Assembly (NCBI GenBank): GCA_030248215.1
Contig: JASANG010001526.1
Location: 1 to 64,000 of the forward strand
Length of the DNA: 64,000 nt
Origin: Enoplolaimus lenunculus
Taxonomy: Eukaryota; Nematoda; Enoplea; Enoplida; Thoracostomopsidae
Direction: 5' to 3'
The stretch's first letter is position 1; every line of letters starts with the position of its first letter. The notes beneath the pieces are model-generated. The model was not told the origin of the DNA. It saw only the letters and a list, made by a program, of their open reading frames with translations, and ran no database searches. Positions 59,700 through 64,000 of this stretch are shown here, one piece after another. Both the position numbers and the translations under genes were made by a program.

Positions 59700-61860
59700 T
59701 TTATCGCTTGCCAATGCAATTTCAACTGCTGCCGCTACAGTTGTAAGAAATGAATTTGCAGTTTTGTTTCGAAACGCGATTACAGTCACGTTTACTCACT
59801 GCTGAAAAGTTCAGTAGCAGGAATCGTGACAAGTTCAAATTGCGTGTAGTAATCGTAAGCTTTGTGTTTTGAACGCCATCACGGCTGCGCATAATTCTGT
59901 TTGTGGTTATGCCTATGTAGATGTCAAAGCAACTAAAATACTGATTTGTTAGCTTGGTGTTCTTTGGCATGTCGACGTTTCTAGGAAATATACTGTATTT
60001 GAGAACAGATTAATCAAGTGCACGCCTTAACGGTGTCCTATTTCAATCAGTATGCTATGTTTGTATCCCTAGGTGACCAGTTTTATACGATTAGTCGGCT
60101 AAGTTCAATGTTGGTCATATGCTTTACGCATTGGATGCATAGTGACGCTATGTAACATATCCTATAGTAAGGGATGGTGCTGATTAATTATACATAGATT
60201 ATCTACGTAATGCGCACATAATTGTAATAATTGGTGTCAAAAACGATGCTATAACCAGGGCCTTATGACAACACACGACAGAGTTTCTGAAAATGGCATA
60301 GGTCCTTTATAATTTATTTTGTTTATGAACATTTATTTATATTTTAATTAAAATTTTTGTTAAATGAGTTTTCATAGTTTTCCCCGAGCGCTTTACGTCA
60401 TATAAAGTTGAAATTCTAATCCGTAAATACAGGTAGCAGAATACAACTGGAGGCCTGCCTTCGGCTCCGGTACGAAATCGGCTTCCGGCTCCGATTGATC
60501 AATTGCAGGAGGTTCCGGCGATTTCGGGATTTCGGTAGAAAATTTTGCATAATTGTGCAAAATTTATCTGTTTAGCGCGTTTCGTTTTGCTTTGGTAACA
60601 ATTTTCAGGAAAGTTTCCGAAATTTCGCAGAAAATTAGCGTGAAAACCAAACATTGCAGATATTGGCGCAAAATTTATCTGTTTAGCGTGTTTCGTTTTG
60701 CTTTAGTAACAATTTTCAGGAAAGTCCGAAATTTCGCAGAAAATTAGCGTAAAAACCAAACATTGCAGATATTGGCTAAAATTAACTAAACTGTTATTTT
60801 TACTACACCTAATTTCGCCTCACCTCTGGCTCCGATAAGTTTCGTTCACCTCCGGCACCGGTAAGTTTCGTTGACCTCCGGCTCTGATATTTTTCACCTC
60901 CGGTTGCACCCTGACAGGTATACATGTCATTTTGAAATAGGAAAATTTATAACTCTTAAGTTTGCTCAATGTAAACAACAGGGGCGGAACAGTATCATAA
61001 GCATATACATGGGCCCTCATTTTCATTAGGTATATATATTATGATTGCAGTTATCTGATTTGAAATAAAGAGAATTCATTTGCGACCTTAAGAATGTTGA
61101 GTCTATTTTACATTTCTTCCACAAATTATATTTAAACACCATACCCTAAAAACCTGTCAGTTACTCTAAATCGCTATCCGTTTGTGTTATTGTTACTGCA
61201 CGTCTACACCCTAGCCCATGTGTGGACGAACCCGCTTTTCCCAAATTCAAAGGCGGTCCCATTGGTCAGCTGAAACAATCATATACATCTGTTCGTATCG
61301 CACGTTGCCGTTTCAGGTTAAAGTCGGTGTATGTTTTCATTACAGAAATACCGAAAATTCTGTAACGTTTACGCTCGTAGTTATATAGTGGTAATGTTAG
61401 TTAAAAAATAGCCCGTTTTTCATTGCAAATAGGCTGCAATTGTTCGATTCGAAAGTAGACGAAATACTTCCAAAATTTTATATAAAACTTGGGTGTATCT
61501 TCTATTTTTGAAATTTCAGAAAACGCTTCCTAAATCTAAGCATATTAGCCGAATCGTTAAAAAATGTGTAAACCTTAAACGCGACGCCTATGCAGCAAAT
61601 ATTTTCAAAAATCTATACCTAGTCTTGCGTCCCGTTACAAAACAGGACGGTCGTAACAGTACATGAGCCCATACCTCAGTTGTATCGGCAAAAAGTAAGG
61701 ATCTTTGAAACCTTTAATTTCGATATCCGTTTTCCGTTTAATATATTTTGATCATTATCCGTTTCCATAATATTTTATACTATCCATTTACACCCTGGTT
61801 ATTTTTCGCTGAAACCTTTTCAAATTTTGGTTTTAGTGCCAAAGCAATATTTTATGAAGT
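59700..61860. other. Intergenic region between HYI and the thioesterase gene
   Basis: No exon recognised. It holds a hAT-type MITE (60437-60913), a fragment of a TTAGGC-bearing element end (about 60981-61015) and an atccgtttccg-rich repeat ending acaccctgg (61230-61800) that resembles segments at 10900-11290 and 22780-23120. The promoter of the thioesterase gene should lie near the right end. Confidence 0.5.
60437..60913. mobile_element. hAT-type MITE with internal 111-bp tandem duplication
   Basis: Ends cagaatacaactgg and ctccggttgcaccctg. Flanks ACAGGTAG and ACAGGTAT match at 7 of 8. Two direct copies of an internal 111-bp unit start at 60558 and 60669, which accounts for the extra length over its relatives. 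Confidence 0.8.
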
Positions 61861-61867
61861 GTACGTA

Positions 61868-64000
61868 ATGATTCGTGTTTTAAATGGAGTCTCGTCGATG
61901 TTTGACCAATCGCTACGTATTAGTGCGCACTCGTTGGCAGTGAACCAGCCGGTGACGTTTGGAACATTTGTTGTCAACGGGAAAAATGAATTTTGGTCAC
62001 ACGGCCAATATGTAGCTGACGCGCTGGGAAATGTTGAATTAGCTGAGCACGAAAGCATCGGTGGCTCGTATAAAGGTGAGACATAGGAATAATTCATGGA
62101 ATCTACAATTTGTCACTCGACAACTTGTCGGCCAACAGTGTATTAAGTTTATGTCTGAGCCTAAGGCTAATGGTTGGCGAAAAACTGTCGTGTCGACGAT
62201 ATTTCTGATTGGAAGTTATTTTTCGTCGAGCTGTCGTTCGGCGAATTGTGATGCCAATTGTTATGCTTTTACAGCACAAGGTCCAAATATTCTGTTTCAG
62301 TTTTAACGATTTCCGTCGGTCCCGTTTTTCCGCTTAAGAGCAGCTGAGCAGGCGTAGATTCAGATTTATCGCTCTGGTAATACCTAGAAATAGGGTTAGG
62401 TGATGTATATCAATTAAAAGCAGTCGTAGTTGGACTACATGTGTATTGGGTGAAGCTCGAATATACTTAAGCGATTAAGGTAATATACAATTTAATTATT
62501 AGCTAACTATTTATTTATCTGTTTTGGAGGTTTGTAAACAATTTAATTAGATTCCTCGCACCCGAAAACCCTTCAATAACCCGTATAATTAGTAAAATAA
62601 TTTAAAAACCGATTTTAGGCTTATCAATTAAGCTAATATGCAAATTAGCTATTACTCTAACTATTCAATCATCGGTTTTGGAGGTTTGTAAACAATTTAT
62701 TCAGATTCCTCACACACACAAACCTTTTAATACTGAAATTCTTTAGCTTAGAACCCTAATAATTTATTAGTGAAAAATGTAAAAAGTCGTAAGTAAGGCT
62801 TAAACAACTATGCAAAATCGTCTGTAGGTAATAAACGGCGTAAAATTTGAAAACCCGAATGCTAGGTTAGCACGCGAGGATAGTTGGCTTTCAAAGAAAA
62901 AGTTATCAATATCTATTCCGCGGTTCTTGAGATTTTTTGGACGGACAGACGGGCAGCCTGACGGACATCCACCTTTCGACCCCGAGTAATAAACATAAAA
63001 CGCTTGGCTCAATAAAACTTATCCTTCAGTTTTGAATTATTATGCGGAGTAAGCTACAAGTGCGGCTTTGCTCTTTATGTGGCATGTTTTCAACCTAGAG
63101 TTAGCTGCTAAGCATTTTGTCTGGGTTAATTTCGGGTGGTGATACTTCCCTCTATACCACCTTCTATCCCCCCCTCCCGTGATCCGAGAACATATTCTTC
63201 ATTCGGTTTATCGTTAGGTTGAATAATAATATTTCTTTTTAGGTATTGAACCAATGGGACTATTTTGGTCATTGATCCAACGGCCGGGCCAGCGCCCTGG
63301 CCTTCGATTTGTTCCACGTGATGTGACGCAACCATGTTTGATGACTATGCGATTGTTTGACGGATTTGTTGAGTCATGGGATCAAACAAAGGTTAGCTGT
63401 TTTTGGTATGTTAAATATCAATTTGCCAGGCTGCAATGTTAATTTACCTCGTAATCATAGAAGGTATCCAAAGCGTCTTGCACACAGCCTATGTTGAAAC
63501 CAACACCTCGTGTAATATACATGGAGTGTTTATAATATGTCGTGTCGTGAACACCTATTGGTCACTTTAGTTGGCAAACTGCATTGTCTGAGATACAGAG
63601 CTAATCAGGAAAGGATCCAAAATTTTGCCAGAGGGTCAAAATGAATATGTTTTCAGGATACGACATAATACACTCAGTCTTACAAAAATATAAAATAAGG
63701 TATAGTGATCTCGGTTTCGTTTTAGTGCGCGTATTTTCACATATGTATTATAGTATCTATCACCAGTAGTCCGCAATAAGTTCTCAAACTAGCAAACTTT
63801 TACAGCAAATTAAGTCCGAAAAATGTGCTGAATTCCGAACCTCAACAGTGATTGGTTAGAAAGCTACATGGTCTATCACGAACAGATGATAGGTGCTATA
63901 CACGTTTGAGAATATAGGACTAGCTGTTAAAAATATTCAATCTTGTGTAGTTTTTTGTGTCTTTCATCATACTAACTGTATCTTCTAGACAACTAAAGTA
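61868..64000 (+). CDS. Acyl-CoA thioesterase / BAAT-family protein, 5' part
   Basis: Exon 1 (61868-62075) encodes MIRVLNGVSSMFDQSL.., then NGKNEFWSHGQYVADALGNV and HESIGGSYKG. Exon 2 (63243-63391) encodes IEPMGLFWSLI, FVPRDVTQPC and LFDGF. Exon 3 starts at 63989 after ctgtatcttctag and is cut by the window end. Phases agree (1, then 0). This is the N-terminal immunoglobulin-like domain of the acyl-CoA thioesterase / bile-acid-CoA:amino-acid N-acyltransferase family; the alpha/beta-hydrolase part with the catalytic Cys or Ser lies beyond the window. Members hydrolyse or conjugate acyl-CoAs in cytosol, mitochondria or peroxisomes; which one cannot be told here. The start at 61868 is chosen because family proteins begin close to the DQSLRI strand. 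An upstream in-frame ATG (61748) gives an unlikely hydrophobic extension. A 5'-UTR acceptor is possible at ggttttag (about 61836). Confidence 0.9.

Overview
This window is eukaryotic nuclear DNA from an animal, most likely an invertebrate. Its genes are split into short exons with GT..AG introns, and one encodes an interleukin-17-receptor-type protein with a SEFIR domain, a family known from animals. The DNA is AT-rich and crowded with short inverted-repeat elements. I cannot name the species. A tunicate-like or other invertebrate genome would fit, but the sequence does not settle it. All gene models below were built by hand from splice sites and reading-phase agreement, with no transcript data.

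Layout. 1-14.7 kb: mostly repeats, including a 1.06 kb foldback at the left edge, plus a probable two-exon minus-strand gene for a coiled-coil protein (11476-14642). Its first exon is duplicated at 1167-1475. 14.7-34.7 kb: a gene-poor stretch of miniature elements, satellites and foldbacks. 34.7-43.1 kb: a minus-strand IL-17-receptor-like gene with nine recognised exons; its signal-peptide exon was not found. Its last intron holds a plus-strand ATG exon with a BH3-like motif (35947-36099). 48.4-51.6 kb: an unrecognised minus-strand gene with four solid exons. 52.8-59.6 kb: a complete nine-exon plus-strand gene for a hydroxypyruvate-isomerase-like protein. 61.9 kb to the window end: the first exons of a plus-strand acyl-CoA thioesterase/BAAT-family gene, which runs off the edge.

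Mobile DNA. At least six small-element families recur. The best supported is a hAT-type MITE family with ends CAGGGTGCA..TGCACCCTG and 8-bp target duplications; several copies lie inside introns, and one ends 10 bp before an exon. Other families are a TA-flanked MITE, a TTA-flanked Harbinger-like MITE, a MITE carrying internal TTAGGC runs, a cacgtgcaag foldback, and a family ending near tttgggtcactaca. tRNA-like (probably SINE) sequences occur near 18.7, 50.3, 50.6 and 51.7 kb.

How the genes relate. The receptor gene is an innate immune signalling component and the BH3-like exon, if real, would be apoptotic. The HYI and thioesterase genes are metabolic neighbours on one strand with no evidence of functional linkage.
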